Origin: Carya illinoinensis
Taxonomy: Eukaryota; Streptophyta; Magnoliopsida; Fagales; Juglandaceae
Direction of reading: 5' to 3'
Length of the DNA: 64,000 bases
NCBI RefSeq assembly: GCF_018687715.1
Contig: NC_056762.1
Location: 34,770,864 to 34,834,863 of the forward strand
Shown: in pieces, positions 11,600 to 22,441 of the stretch
Layout: each line of letters begins with the position of its first letter
Position numbering within the stretch: the stretch's first letter is position 1
Notes under the pieces: model-generated
What the model was told of the DNA's origin: nothing
Seen by the model: only the letters and a program-made list of their open reading frames with translations
Databases searched by the model: none
Position numbers and translations under genes: made by a program

Positions 11600-13195
11600 G
11601 AATGCATTGGATTAAATTGGACCAAATGGGGAAAGCAAAAGCTATAGGTGGACTGGGATTCAGAGATTTTGAGAACTTCAACTTAGCAATGCTAGCAAAG
11701 CAAGGCTGGAGCATATTACAGTTCCCAGATTCGCTTGCTGCCAAAATCTCAAATTAAAGTACTTCCTAAAACTGAGTTTTTTCAAGCAAAGTTGTGCAGC
11801 AGCCCCTCCTTTGTATGGAGGAGTATTTTATCAGCTTGACCTTTGCTTGAGGAAGGTTTACTATGGAGGATTGGCAATGGCAAATCAGTGAAAATCTGGT
11901 TAGACAAATGGTTGCCCCAACGAACCACAAAGTGCTTTGAAAATCCTGGATGTAGAAGCTTAGGTTGCTGAACTTATAGATACTGATACAGTGGCTTGGA
12001 ACCTGAACTTAGTTAAAGAAGTGTTTTCAAAAGAAGAAGCAGATATCATATGCCAAATTCCTATAAGTCATAGTAATAGGCCAGACCAAATTATGTGGAG
12101 GTGCACTGCCAATGGATTTTTTACTGTAAGAAGCACATATCATCTTCAAGGTGAAGTACAAAGAAGATCACAAGGCCAATGTTCACAAAGCACTTCAGAC
12201 AGGGGCACCTGGACCAAGATCTGGAAATTGGCACTCCCACTTGCAGCCAAAATATTTTTGTGGAGAGCCTGTCTTAATGTCTTGCCTACAAAAATGAACT
12301 TGTTAAAAATGAAAATTGTGGACAACCCCCAATGCCCTCTCTGCTTACAGGAAAATCAAACCACTGAACATATATTATGGGAATGCACAGCTGCTATTGA
12401 TGTCTGGGGTGAGTGCTCAAAGAAAATCCAAAAGAGCAGGATCTCTCACAAGAGCCTTAAGGAACTCATGGTCGAAATGTTTCTAAAGCTAAACAAGGAG
12501 GAGATGGAAGAACTTGAAGTCGTACTATGGAAACTGTGGAGGAGAAGAAATGAGTTTGTATTTAAAGATACTCTCACTCCCCCAAACTTTTTGTTGCAGA
12601 GTGCATATCGGTCGCTGCAAGAGCTTAGAGAATCTAAGCATGGGGAAACCAATCAGCCAGCACCTACTAACAATCGAGTGGAAGAATGGGAAGCTCCTTC
12701 AAGAGACTTTTTCAAGATCAATTGAGATGCTGCTGTGGATAGGGTACACTGCAAGGTAGGTATTGGGATTGTTGTTCGAGATTGGGAGGGCAAGGTGTTG
12801 GCCACAATAAGGAAGAAGCAAGACTCAGTCCCAGACCCCCTAGTAGCAGAAACTTATGCTGCTCCCTGAGCAGCAACTTTTGGTAGTGAACTGGGCTTGC
12901 GAAGAATAATATTAGAGGAAGATGCAAGCAAAGTTGTGAAGGCTGTCCAAAGTATGTGGAGGATTTGAATTGTTTTGGAATGCTAGTATCAGACATCAGA
13001 CTCCAGCTGCAAAATTTTGAACACTGGTCAATCAGACACATCCATAGAGGAGCCAATATAGTTGCTCACACTATAGGCAAGAATGCATTAGGCATTACAG
13101 ATTTTATTGACGACATGGAGGAAACTCCTGAGTGTATTCAATCTCTGTTACAGAGTTTTTAATCAATGAAATTTGCATTATTTTCAAAAAAACAA
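11600..13195 (+). mobile_element. 5'-truncated L1-type LINE (C-terminal RT/RNase H part)
   Basis: The sequence enters the late part of a LINE ORF2 at the K-A-I-G-G-L-G-F-R-D motif (near 11635), typical of the region after the reverse transcriptase. It continues through a zinc-finger domain of the zf-RVT type (CPLCLQENQTTEHILWEC, near 12330-12390). It ends with an RNase H domain (FKIN followed by a stop where the catalytic D-A-A is expected, near 12722; then GIGIVVRD; and HIHRGANIVAH near 13040). The frame closes at 13162 and is followed by an A-rich tail. The 735-nt frame 11991-12725 is the longest intact piece. It appears inserted in the last intron of the CBL pseudogene. Confidence 0.88.
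11991..12725 (+). pseudogene. LINE zf-RVT to RNase H N-terminal open fragment
   Basis: A 244-aa open stretch. It carries W-K-L-A-L-P-L-A-A-K-I-F-L-W-R-A and the C-x2-C...H-x4-C arrangement of the zf-RVT domain, then reaches the first RNase H strand (DFFKIN). A TGA occurs immediately before the DAAVDR sequence, which would hold the first catalytic aspartate. The rest of RNase H lies in later frames (to 13162). It is part of the truncated LINE, not a host gene. Confidence 0.85.
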
Positions 13196-14079
13196 ACACC
13201 CAGCTCCATTTTATTTTGTTACATTGTGAATTAATCAATAGAGAGGAAAAAGATAAAGTTAAGAGGAAGAAGTCCCTGTAATTTGTCTTCTTTTCAGCTC
13301 TGTGCCTCTCTCCCTTCCTTTAGTCTTGAATTTATCTTGTACCATCACACTTTTTGGAAGGCATTTAATACGTGGGCCTCACGGTTGGATTAAGTTGAGA
13401 AAATTTGATTCTAGATCTTCGAATGCACGCCAACAACTCTTTGGCGTCAAATAGATATAAATATATAAATATATATATATATTTACATATCTGTGTGTGT
13501 GTGTATAACCTTCAAGTACATGTTAAGAGCTCCAATAATTCAACATTTCAAGAATCCCATGGATTACAAATGACGCAACAAATCTTGTACTCCTCTTCTG
13601 ATATGTCCACAAAGTATTCCAGACCACAAGAATCACCGCCAAATCGAGAATTAAGCATCGTGGAGAACCTACTAGGCATTGGGTTCGAAATTGGTGGGAA
13701 CATGAGGTGGGTAGCAAGCCCCACTTGGGTGCACTCGTCGCCTTTTTTGCTTGTCACTTAGGAAAAACCTGTTGATGTTCCATATCATAAAATGATATTG
13801 ATGAAAAAAAAAATGGAATTTTTGCTCGTGTAAAAAAAGCAGATGTTATAAATGACTTCTTTACAATAGGATAGCATCTGTCCTGAAAGGCATCGTCATC
13901 AAATCACTTTGCTGAATCGGACTAAAATAAAGAGTAGCGGAGACTTGCAACCAACGCAGAAAATATGTAACAGTTGCACGTTAAGCCTTTGTTGGGAGTC
14001 GGTGAATGAAACCACGACCCACAGCAGCATTCTTTCCAGGTTTTCCCCAGAATAAAGCCTCTAACCTTGAGGGTTTACA
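13196..14079. other. Intergenic / promoter of CBL copy 2
   Basis: No gene recognised. There is a short TA/TG microsatellite at about 13455-13505. The open frames here have no family resemblance. The final few hundred bases presumably hold the promoter of the CBL gene starting at 14080. Confidence 0.45.
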
Positions 14080-15603
14080 ATGGGCTGCATTTGCATGAAG
14101 CAGCGACTTAAATATGAAGAGCTAGCTGTTCTCGCCTCTCAAACTCTGTGTAAGTCTCACTTCCTTTTCCTCTACTCATTCTCAGGTAGGAATCCCCTTC
14201 CTGGTTTTTTCTTGCTAAATGCATCTGTACGCCTTATATTATTGCAGTTAACGTGACCGAGATTGAAACTTTGTACAAGCTGTTCATGAAACTTAGCAGT
14301 TCTATAGTTAGTGATGGGGTTATAAGCAAAGTAAGTTTTTCACCCATCACACCCAGAATCACTTCATATATATACGTATGATCATGATCATGTAGGCTAG
14401 ATTACTTCATAATATGCAGATGCAACACGAGTTGATATGAAACTGGCAGACCTGTTCAGAAAACATTGGTTTTTTTTTCAACTTAATTGTATTAACCTTG
14501 ACTACTTGAGTCGACCTTTTATTACTTGAATAGACGGAAAAGTCTTTTTCATATGTTAGTATATATTCTGAACTCACTTCTGAGTTTGCAGGAAGAGTTT
14601 CAGCTTGGATTGTTTAGGAATAGCAAGAAACAAAGTCTCTTTGCAGACAGGGTCAGCTTCCTGGCTATTTTAATTACCTTATTTATATTGGAGATAAATT
14701 GTGCTTTCTTGATTTCTTAGTGTTGTTTTCTCATTATTTAGTTCTTTTTTATTCGCTAATCACAGCCATTTCTGCCTTTTGTTCTTAAAAGTTCAGATTT
14801 TTTTTTTTTAAGTCATCCTAATCTCTGTCATTTTTGGGACATCCATGTTTGTGCATTCCCGTCCTAACAGATATTCCAACTGTTTGACTCCAAACATGAT
14901 GGTGTGATAGAATTTGAAGAGTTTGTTCGATCTCTGAGCGTATTCCACCCAGAAGCATCTCAAGAAGAAAAAGTTGCTTGTATGGTTTTATTTTATTTTA
15001 TTTATCACTACATCTTTTATAATTTTGTATTTGCTTGTGCCAGTAATTGTGCGTATGCCTTGAGACAGTACTAAAGCTTTATATGATCTGGTGTCTCAGT
15101 TGCATTTCAAATATACGATATATGGAAATCTGGCTTTATTGAACGCGAGGAGGTAAAGAGTGATATTTTGACTTAATTCTTGTTAGATAACATGACAATC
15201 TGAAAAAGCTTGTAAACTAACATGGTTTGCTAGCTGTTCAGCACTTGGAGAGTTTTAATCTGTGTGATTGACTTCATGCAAGCATGATTAATTGTGGAGT
15301 ATCTTCAAATTGTCATGTTGTCTAACAAAATGAGTGCCATACACGTTCATGAAAAGGTCAAGGAAATGCTTTTGGAGTTTCTGAAGGATTCAGATATGTT
15401 CCTTTCTGATGATATCATCGAATCCATTATTGATAAGGTATGCCTTGCAGTTAGATGGCGCAACATCATGTAATTAATATGTTGTCACTAACAATATCTT
15501 TCTTTTGGTAACTGTATAGACATTTGAAGAAGCAGATATGAAAAGAGATGGAAAAATTGACATGGAAGAGTGGAAGGAGTTTGTGTCTCGCCATCCATAC
15601 TGA
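14080..15603 (+). CDS. CBL4-like: Calcineurin B-like protein, CBL4/SOS3 type, C-terminally truncated (179 aa)
   Basis: Exons 14080-14149, 14248-14330, 14592-14651, 14871-14979, 15100-15152, 15357-15437 and 15520-15603 join in phase with GT-AG borders. The 60, 109, 53 and 81-nt internal exons match the CBL gene pattern. The protein starts MGC, an N-myristoylation/S-acylation signal that would place it at membranes. It carries the four EF-hand regions ([28 protein letters not shown] and [14 protein letters not shown] are clear). CBLs bind calcium and dock CIPK kinases. The last 30-odd residues are lost: a 4-bp deletion after the His-Pro codons of exon 7 gives a stop at 15601-15603. Shifting frame by the missing bases restores a normal family ending, continued in an exon at 15999-16068. 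This may be a recent pseudogene, a truncated protein, or an assembly error. Confidence 0.88.
15180..15328. mobile_element. 149-bp MITE in CBL intron 5
   Basis: The ends form a 25-bp inverted repeat with about 23 matches: 15180-15204 begins TTGTTAGATAACATGACAAT, and 15304-15328 is its reverse complement with two differences. There is no coding capacity. It ends only 28 bp before exon 6. The remaining bases before the AG at 15355-15356 are not pyrimidine-rich. The superfamily is unknown and no target duplication is obvious. Confidence 0.65.
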
Positions 15604-15998
15604 ACAATATGACCATTCCATATTTAAAGTAAATACCTTTCATCCTGTTTATATATTTCTCTGTATGATCAGTATGTTAGTCTAGCAGGCTTTGAGTCCT
15701 ACTCACAACCTTGTGTAGAGAGGTCTAGTGAACAAAACCAAATATTGGAATTAGATGCCCAATTTTCTACCTTCAAAAATCTTTGGAAAAGAAATGCTTG
15801 GATTCTGCTTAGCGATAATAATACTCTTGGCCTTCAGCTTTGCCTTTCTAGATGTCTTTGGATCATCTTAGATAAAGCCTTGACAAGCTGCAATAGAAGG
15901 ATATGGCCTTGACATCTTTGTTTCAATTGCCGGCCATTTTCATGGTTCGTTTACAACCATTTTAGAACTTAGTATCTGCATAATTTTGTTCCTTGCAG

Positions 15999-16068
15999 GG
16001 ACATCACAACTGCATTTCCTAGTTTCCTGGTGAGATCAGACTGTAAAGATGACAAAGAATCTCTATAA
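15999..16068 (+). pseudogene. Exon 8 remnant of the CBL gene (C-terminal FPSF motif)
   Basis: After a good acceptor (CCTTGCAG, ending 15998) the frame reads K/DITTAFPSFLVRSD and closes with TAA at 16066-16068. FPSF is the conserved CBL C-terminal motif, phosphorylated by CIPKs in relatives. It would join to a donor at 15629 (exon 7 ending ...TTAAA), but the upstream deletion puts it out of frame in this sequence. Confidence 0.8.
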
Positions 16069-16520
16069 AGATCAACATATATATTCCTTATCATTATTTG
16101 CCAATGTATACACGAAATCAACCTTACAATCCAGGTCAAGTCCTATTTAGTTTTCTAGCCTATTCTGGTCAGTAATAGAAGAGGATGTGTAAACCAAGTA
16201 TGATTTCAGAACCAAATGTTTGTCCATATGTTGAGCACTTTGCCATACTTGAAGCTTTTTGCGTTGGATCATTCTACCTTCGGAACTACTATATCCTCCA
16301 AGTTCATGGGATTAGCACGTTTTTGTGTTCAGACCATTCACACATTGTCTGCCAGTATGGCATCCACTTTTAGGAACAACCAGAGAAAAAGAAAATGAAA
16401 AAATAGAATCAATTATACACGACATAAAGTTTACGTAATTTGACATTATATCTACATTTACAAATTTGCAGAATATTTTATTTCAGATTATAACAAAAGA
16501 GTACGATGGTGATACAACTT
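16069..16520. other. CBL 3' flank, no gene recognised
   Basis: Contains two short overlapping frames (16185-16398) with no recognisable family. Probably 3' UTR and decayed intergenic sequence. Confidence 0.4.
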
Positions 16521-16649
16521 AGGGGTGTAATCGGTCCAGGATCAAGGACCAAAAATTTCGGTTCATCCTTTTTTAGGACCGATTACCCCTAAGGATCAAA
16601 CTGGACCGTTAGCTAACGGTTCATCACATAGTCCACTTAAAAAAGTACT

Positions 16650-17277
16650 GATGTGAAATTTCTTGGTAAGTTTGCAGATCCTATTGGATAGTATCTCAAA
16701 TCGAGTTTAGTATTCCTTCACTGAGTCGATCTAACGGAGCTTTGTGAAAGCACCAACCGAATCCTCACAAACTGAAGGTCCAAAACGGACCTTGAGAGCC
16801 ACCATAAATTCCTCCCAGGAATGAACTAGGCTAGAATTCATTAACCAATAATACTATGAGAGAACCTTACCTTCCATATGGAATGAAGTAATTTACAATT
16901 TGTGTTCTTCCAGATTATTACAATAAGTGTAACATTGTTGGGCCTTAAGAATCCATTTCACAGGTTCTGAACCATCAAACTTTGGAAAATCCAACCTAAG
17001 TGCCAGTGCTTGAATCCCTATATTTCCATCAAACATAAGATTATTACTGATTTTCATTACCGGTCTAGAAGAGCCCTCACCTGAATTATTAGCTATTGTT
17101 TTAACAACCAATTGATCATAGCTGGCTGCCAAATTACTAATCTGCTTCAATACCATCTCCAGAAACTATCGTTGCCACTCCTATTCCTTTCTCAATTGAG
17201 TTGTTTTACCTTTCAGAGAAGACATTGCATCAGCAAGTTGAGCGTGACGAGTACTCTCTGCCATTACACAAGAATGT
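16650..17277 (-). pseudogene. Ty3/gypsy gag fragment
   Basis: The minus-strand frame 17156-16893 contains RLDFPKFDGSEPVKWILKAQ and an aromatic/cysteine-rich stretch typical of the N-terminal gag (retrotrans_gag) of plant Ty3/gypsy elements. The flanking sequence carries the start (MAESTRHAQLADAM near 17263) and the downstream helix (W-E-E-F-M near 16815) in broken frames. Stops and frameshifts make it non-functional. No protease, RT or integrase follows, so the element is truncated. Confidence 0.75.
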
Positions 17278-17290
17278 GGCTTTGACACCA
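17278..17290 (-). other. Primer-binding site of the LTR retrotransposon
   Basis: On the minus strand TGGTGTCAAAGCC follows the LTR end with one base between. It resembles the initiator methionine tRNA primer site (TGGTATCAGAGC) with a few substitutions. Confidence 0.6.
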
Positions 17291-17291
17291 T

Positions 17292-17688
17292 TGTTATGGT
17301 TTACATAATTTGTAAAGTAAAAAAATGTAATTCTGTAGGTTATTCGAGGTGCCTAAGACCTCCACAAGTACTCAAATATTTGATGCACAGAACTTAACCC
17401 TCCATTCAGCATGATTACAAGATTTAAATAGATAATTTACGTAAACAATAAATTACCAACACGATGACACGACTCTAATAGCCCAATGACTACGACCCAC
17501 TTGCGAACCCACGTATAACAACTAACCCCTACCCGACTTAGTCCAATATAAGACTCGATCAATGTAAATTAATAACTCAACTGCAATAATTAAAATAGAA
17601 CGTACAAGATTACCCTTACAAATAACAAAATGCCCATTTGTTGTAATCTTGGAGATGACCTCCCCCTTCGAGACCTAGACTCATAACA
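17292..17688 (-). repeat. 5' LTR of a truncated Ty3/gypsy element (397 bp)
   Basis: Begins TGTTATG and ends CATAACA on the minus strand, a 7-bp terminal inverted repeat with the TG...CA form of LTRs. It is placed directly before a primer-binding site and a gag fragment. The matching 3' LTR is not in the window, so the element is truncated. Confidence 0.7.
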
Positions 17689-18138
17689 AATTATTAGTCC
17701 GGACTAAAAAATTTAGTCTGACCAAATGGTTCAATCAGGACCAGACCGGACCGACAGTCTTATTGGTCGGTCTTGAGTGTGTTTTTTGGACTAGACTGAG
17801 ATCGGCCGAATGTGTGTATATATATATTTTAAAATATTTATTATATATATAATATATTATTTTATATAATAGTTGTATAAGTTAATTATATAATTTTTAT
17901 CTAAGAGATCACTATTAACCATATATTTAATAAAATTATTTAATATTTATTAATCATATATAAAATATTAAAGAGATCACTTAATTTTATTAATTTAATT
18001 AATTTTTTTATAAAAAAGAAAGATAAATTTATGGACCAACCGGACTGATTGCAATGGTCTAATTAAGCAAAAATGATGAATTAAAACTTTCGATTTGGAA
18101 ATTCTTTGAACCAGACCATCGGAACTGATTACACCCGT

Positions 18139-20520
18139 AACATTTACCAAGATAATAAAATAAGATGATTTTGAGATTTATAGAAACTAATTTTTAGGAC
18201 AAGAGGGAAAATGGGAGGGGTGCCTTCACAACGAGCCATTGCTTTAATTTGAAAAAAGCGCACACTCCGATGAGATTGAGCGAGTTTAGTCTCATCTCCA
18301 ATCAAACAATGACACGTTTGAACATATCTCACCGACATAACGTTTCTTTCCCACCAACGGCCACCGGAGGAGCGTCGTCTACTGACCCGAAGAATCTTAG
18401 GACTCCAGAAAACACAAGAGAAGTTAAAAACAGTACATTTACAAAGAAAAATGAGAGACATATAATCATTTTTATAATTTTTTATATAATTATGTTTTAA
18501 ATAAAAAATATTTTATACAAATAATATTATTTTATATAAATATTTTCATTTTAAAATATAATTTTGTAAATAATTCTAAAAAGAGTTGTATATATATTTT
18601 ATTACTCTTTACAAATAGATAGAGTAATGCTAAGTATAAATTGTATAAATTCCGTATAGTCTATTTATAAAAAAGAGAGTAGATTTTACTAAAAAGAATA
18701 ATTTCTTTTATATATAATAGAGTCCATTTTTTTATAAAATAAATGTACAAAATTTATATATTTGAAATTTATAGAAATCATTAATCATTCTTAAAATAAA
18801 TAGAAGTGGATTAAATTTTTCCTTGGTTAGTAATGTTAGGTACAAGTCTTGAAATCTCAAATAGACTAGTTTAGTAAGGCCTTTTGTAAAAATGTGAATC
18901 CCATTAAAAAGATATTTGCACTTTTTTCATGGTGATGTTTACTTTTTAACAAAAGACCTATACAGGACTTGTCTATTGGGATTTGTATAAATTATTTCTC
19001 TTTTCTTAAGTACAGAGGTTTCTTTATCACGTTTTTTTTTTATTAGCAGAGGTTGATATGTAAATATCAAGACTTTTCTGGACAATTTTTTTTCTGTAAA
19101 TATATTACAGAAATAATATTACTTTACATAAATATCTTTAGTTTAAAATATCTATTATATTATAATAAATAGTTATCTAACTGTAAACAGTAATTTTTGT
19201 TATTTTTCCATTAACTTTTCTTATTTTTTCATTAAATATTGTTTTATCAAAAATTCCTTAAAACTCTTGACAATTTGACTTGTAGATCCTTTGTAGAATT
19301 TAATAAAGGATATCCTGTTTTACCAAAAGATCCTTAAGTCCCTTAACCATTTGATATATAGCTCATTCGTAGAATTTAATGAAGAATTCTATTTTATCAA
19401 AAAACCCTTAATAGCCCCGTGGTCACATGAATCGACGTCTTTTTTTCATATCCTTTTTGTTCTGACAGTGTACTCATTTTTCTTTCTTTTTGTTTCAATT
19501 TTTTTAAATGAAAAAATTAAAATGACTTTACTCTTTAGAACAGAAACACTTTAGAGCATTCTCATTATAAAATTCAACTTTAAGTAAATTGAACTAATAA
19601 AACACTTAATTTATAATATTAATTATTAATTTAATTAGAATATAATTATTATTAATATTAATATTTAATATTATTAATTTGATTAGAATATAATTATTAT
19701 TAATATTTTAATTAGTTGAACTATAAAATGTGATAAAAATAAAAATAATTTATTAAATTATTATATAGAGAATAAATAGATAATTCAATATGGATACAAA
19801 CTAATACTCATATTTTGTTAAAGTTTAGATTATTTTTTTTCTATCTTGAATTTTTGTCTTTTGTATTTTCTTTTCCCAAATAAATAAGCTAATGACCTTT
19901 TTCACCTTTTTTTTTTAAAAATCATTATATGTATCCCGGAACAAACGCACCCAATGCCATTTCCTAGTATTTATAAAAGAGGTTATAAAAAAGATTGTGC
20001 GTGAATCATTATTATCACAGGATGTTATAAGAATCTCAAAATATGCTAATCTTCTTCCAATCATCACGATTCTCTTCCTTATAAATGTAATGAATGACAT
20101 ATATCTTGTTGACTCAATGCTAACTTTTTTATAAATGGATTGAATAATACAAAATCCTTCGTAAAATCAGAATGTTCTAACTTCTAAGAAATATTTGAAG
20201 TTTTTCACCCAAGAAATATTTAGTTAACAAAGAAAATTATATAAAAAAAAATTAATCTACAAAACTAACAAATCCGCGTTAATTTACAAGCTTTCATTTT
20301 GTAATTATCTTTGTAGCATCAACACTCTTATTCACATATCATTTAATATCTTAATAGTTTTCATGACAATTGTAACGTAAACATGATATATATATAAAGG
20401 ATAATTTCTTCCTAATTTTCAAAGGCTAGACGCAATAAAAGGGTGCATATGATCATTATTGTATTTTTAATATTAATCTTTGAATTATTCTATATATAAT
20501 AGGACATGATAAATGATCAT
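18139..20520. other. AT-rich intergenic DNA, no gene recognised
   Basis: Over 2.3 kb of AT-rich sequence with scattered MITE-like debris (for example GAGCATTCTC at about 19555, resembling the Harbinger-type ends elsewhere in the window). The short frames at 18144-18500 lack any family signal. Confidence 0.45.
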
Positions 20521-20522
20521 AT

Positions 20523-20674
20523 TGGTCAGGCCTTGGGTTTGCTTCCCAGTGGTTACTAGTTCGAGTCCCCTCAGGGCTACTGGAGGTTTACCTGACCGTT
20601 AACTTCAGGGCCCCGTGGAATTAGTCGAGGTGCGCGTAAGCTGGCCCGGACACCCAAGGATATAAAAAAAAAAA
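20523..20674 (+). mobile_element. tRNA-derived SINE
   Basis: A GC-rich island of about 140 bp carries a B box AGTTCGAGTCC (20558-20568), a tRNA-like head and a 3' poly(A) run (20664-20674). It ends with a G/C-rich body (TGGCCCGGACACCC). Flanks share only a weak AAATGAT similarity, so a target duplication is uncertain. Confidence 0.75.
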
Positions 20675-22299
20675 TGATATTTATAGTTTTAAGGTGTACA
20701 AGCCTCATGTACTTATTTTGAAAAATATGAATAAATCTGAGATGCACATGAAAAAAATTATTTTTTAACGATGAACCTTACTTTTTCAAATAGAGTACTT
20801 GAATCTTTTACATCTTAAAATTATGAGAAATAATAGTTGCAGTTGTGAGTGCGCAAGTACTATATAATCATTTAAAAAAATGAATAAATATACAACCCGC
20901 ATGAAAAGAAATTAATTTTTTTAATAATAGATTCCATTTTTTTTCAAAATAACTGTACAGTACTTGTACATAACCTTACTCTAAAATCATATCTAGCATT
21001 ATTTATAAGGAATAAGAGCCCATAGCCACGTGAGGAATCATGAAAGTGCTAGAGTAACCTATAATTTAGCAGTCCACATCTTTGGTTGCACCATTTTTTA
21101 TTTAACAAAATATCAACAATGTTATCTCCACCATGATTCAAAGCACTAAAGGTAAGGAAACCCATAATAGAAGATCCTGTCCACACCTACCCTACGACCC
21201 CAAAGAACTCCTTCATTGCATTAGACATAATAATGTGACTGCATTTATCTAAGCTTTAAAGAGTACTCTACACATCTTTTTAATTTCTTGATGCTTTTCT
21301 CAAACCCAATCCCGATACTTTGCAGAAGTTAGAACCCACGTTCGCTGCATCTATTGAACCACTCTCCAGCATCATCAGTTCTTCCGATAATTAAAGATAA
21401 ACCAACCTTCGGAGACATCATTAAGCAAATGGGTTATATTATTACCCTCTCTCTCTCTCTCTCTCTGTGTGAATTGCTTTAATTGTTTACAATATTTTGT
21501 ACAGTAGACATGAACAATCGAGCAAAAATAGAGCTGAGTGATGAGTGCCTTCTGCAGATTTGCATCATGGATTTGGGACCCTTTTCTGATGCGCCGGCGA
21601 TGAACTAGGGCCCTTGAATCCAGAGGTTCTCCAAAAGCTCACAAACATCGACAAAAGATTTAAGTTTTTAGGATTCATAAGTTTCTGCACAAAAATTATA
21701 GTTTTTACATATTTATCAAAATAGCAAATGTTGCATAACTATAATTTGGGTGCATGGCATAGAGTTAGCAATGTAGTGATAAAAAATTATGCAAAATTGA
21801 CTGTATGTATCAGAAATTATTATTTAGGTGCTCACTCGATAATCTGGGAATAAGCAAAGGGGATGAAAAAGTTCGACTTGATTTACCAAAATTTCCCTTA
21901 ATTTGGGCTCAAAATTTCCATTGTGATTAAATCAAGATAAATTGTGATTGAATCAAGCTGAACTTTTTTTTTTTTTTTTTTTTTTTTCTAAATGAGATAA
22001 AAATCCTATTTTATTCTATCTTGCACTCATCAATGAGCCATTCCCAAAATAAGAAAGGAAACTAATATTTTTAAGATTAGAATTAATTTCAAATGATGGG
22101 CAAATAAAAATTGCACAACTTATTTCTAACATGGAATTCGTGCTTTTTTTTAAGACGCATAAAATAAGTCTTACAATACTTATTAATTATTTGATAGTGT
22201 TGAAGAAATTCATTCAAACAGTCCCGAGATTACTTCTATCTTCCGTTTTAAACCTAAAGGTCAGACAATAACTTTGAAAACTCTAAGTATATAAATATA
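20675..22299. other. Intergenic, no gene recognised
   Basis: AT-rich. Includes a TC microsatellite at about 21449-21466 and a poly(T) run at about 21967-21987. A short stretch near 21510-21660 (SDECLLQI) looks faintly gene-like but is broken and unassigned. Confidence 0.4.
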
Positions 22300-22329
22300 C
22301 TAGTTGAGGTCCAACGTGCGATGCACGTT
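22300..22329 (-). other. Helitron 3' terminus: hairpin plus CTAG
   Basis: Stem 22323-22329 with 22313-22319, loop 22320-22322, spacer 22304-22312, terminal CTAG 22300-22303. In the family the hairpin acts as the terminator of rolling-circle strand transfer. Confidence 0.93.
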
Positions 22330-22441
22330 TGCTTCGTTCTACTGTTAACTGTTTAGTTAAGTTACAAAAATTTGTCAGCAAAAATATTACACAAATATAA
22401 ACAGCAAAATGAGTTATGGATTTGTTTTTTTTGTCTAGGTG

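Larger units (their letters stand above)
16521..18138. mobile_element. TIR element (GGGGTGTAATC ends) interrupted by an LTR retrotransposon fragment
   Basis: The left end reads GGGGTGTAATCGGTCC (from 16522) and the right end, reverse complemented, reads CGGGTGTAATCAGTTCC (18137 leftward). The flanking arms are rich in GGACCGG-type words (to about 16640, and from about 17690), and the right arm has a long AT-rich core. The middle (about 16650-17688) is a Ty3/gypsy fragment, so the retrotransposon landed in this element. The ends resemble plant hAT-type MITEs, but no clear 8-bp target duplication is seen. A similar element is at 43852-44698. Confidence 0.6.

Noticed and set aside
16185..16398. 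Two overlapping 60-aa frames after the CBL gene
   Set aside because: No family resemblance in either frame; likely chance.
21510..21660. Possible F-box or small gene fragment (SDECLLQI)
   Set aside because: Too short, stop at 21606, and no flanking exon or domain could be supported.
22313..22329. Intrinsic transcription terminator hairpin
   Set aside because: Position beside CTAG and orientation relative to the Rep/RPA genes show it is the Helitron 3' terminal hairpin.
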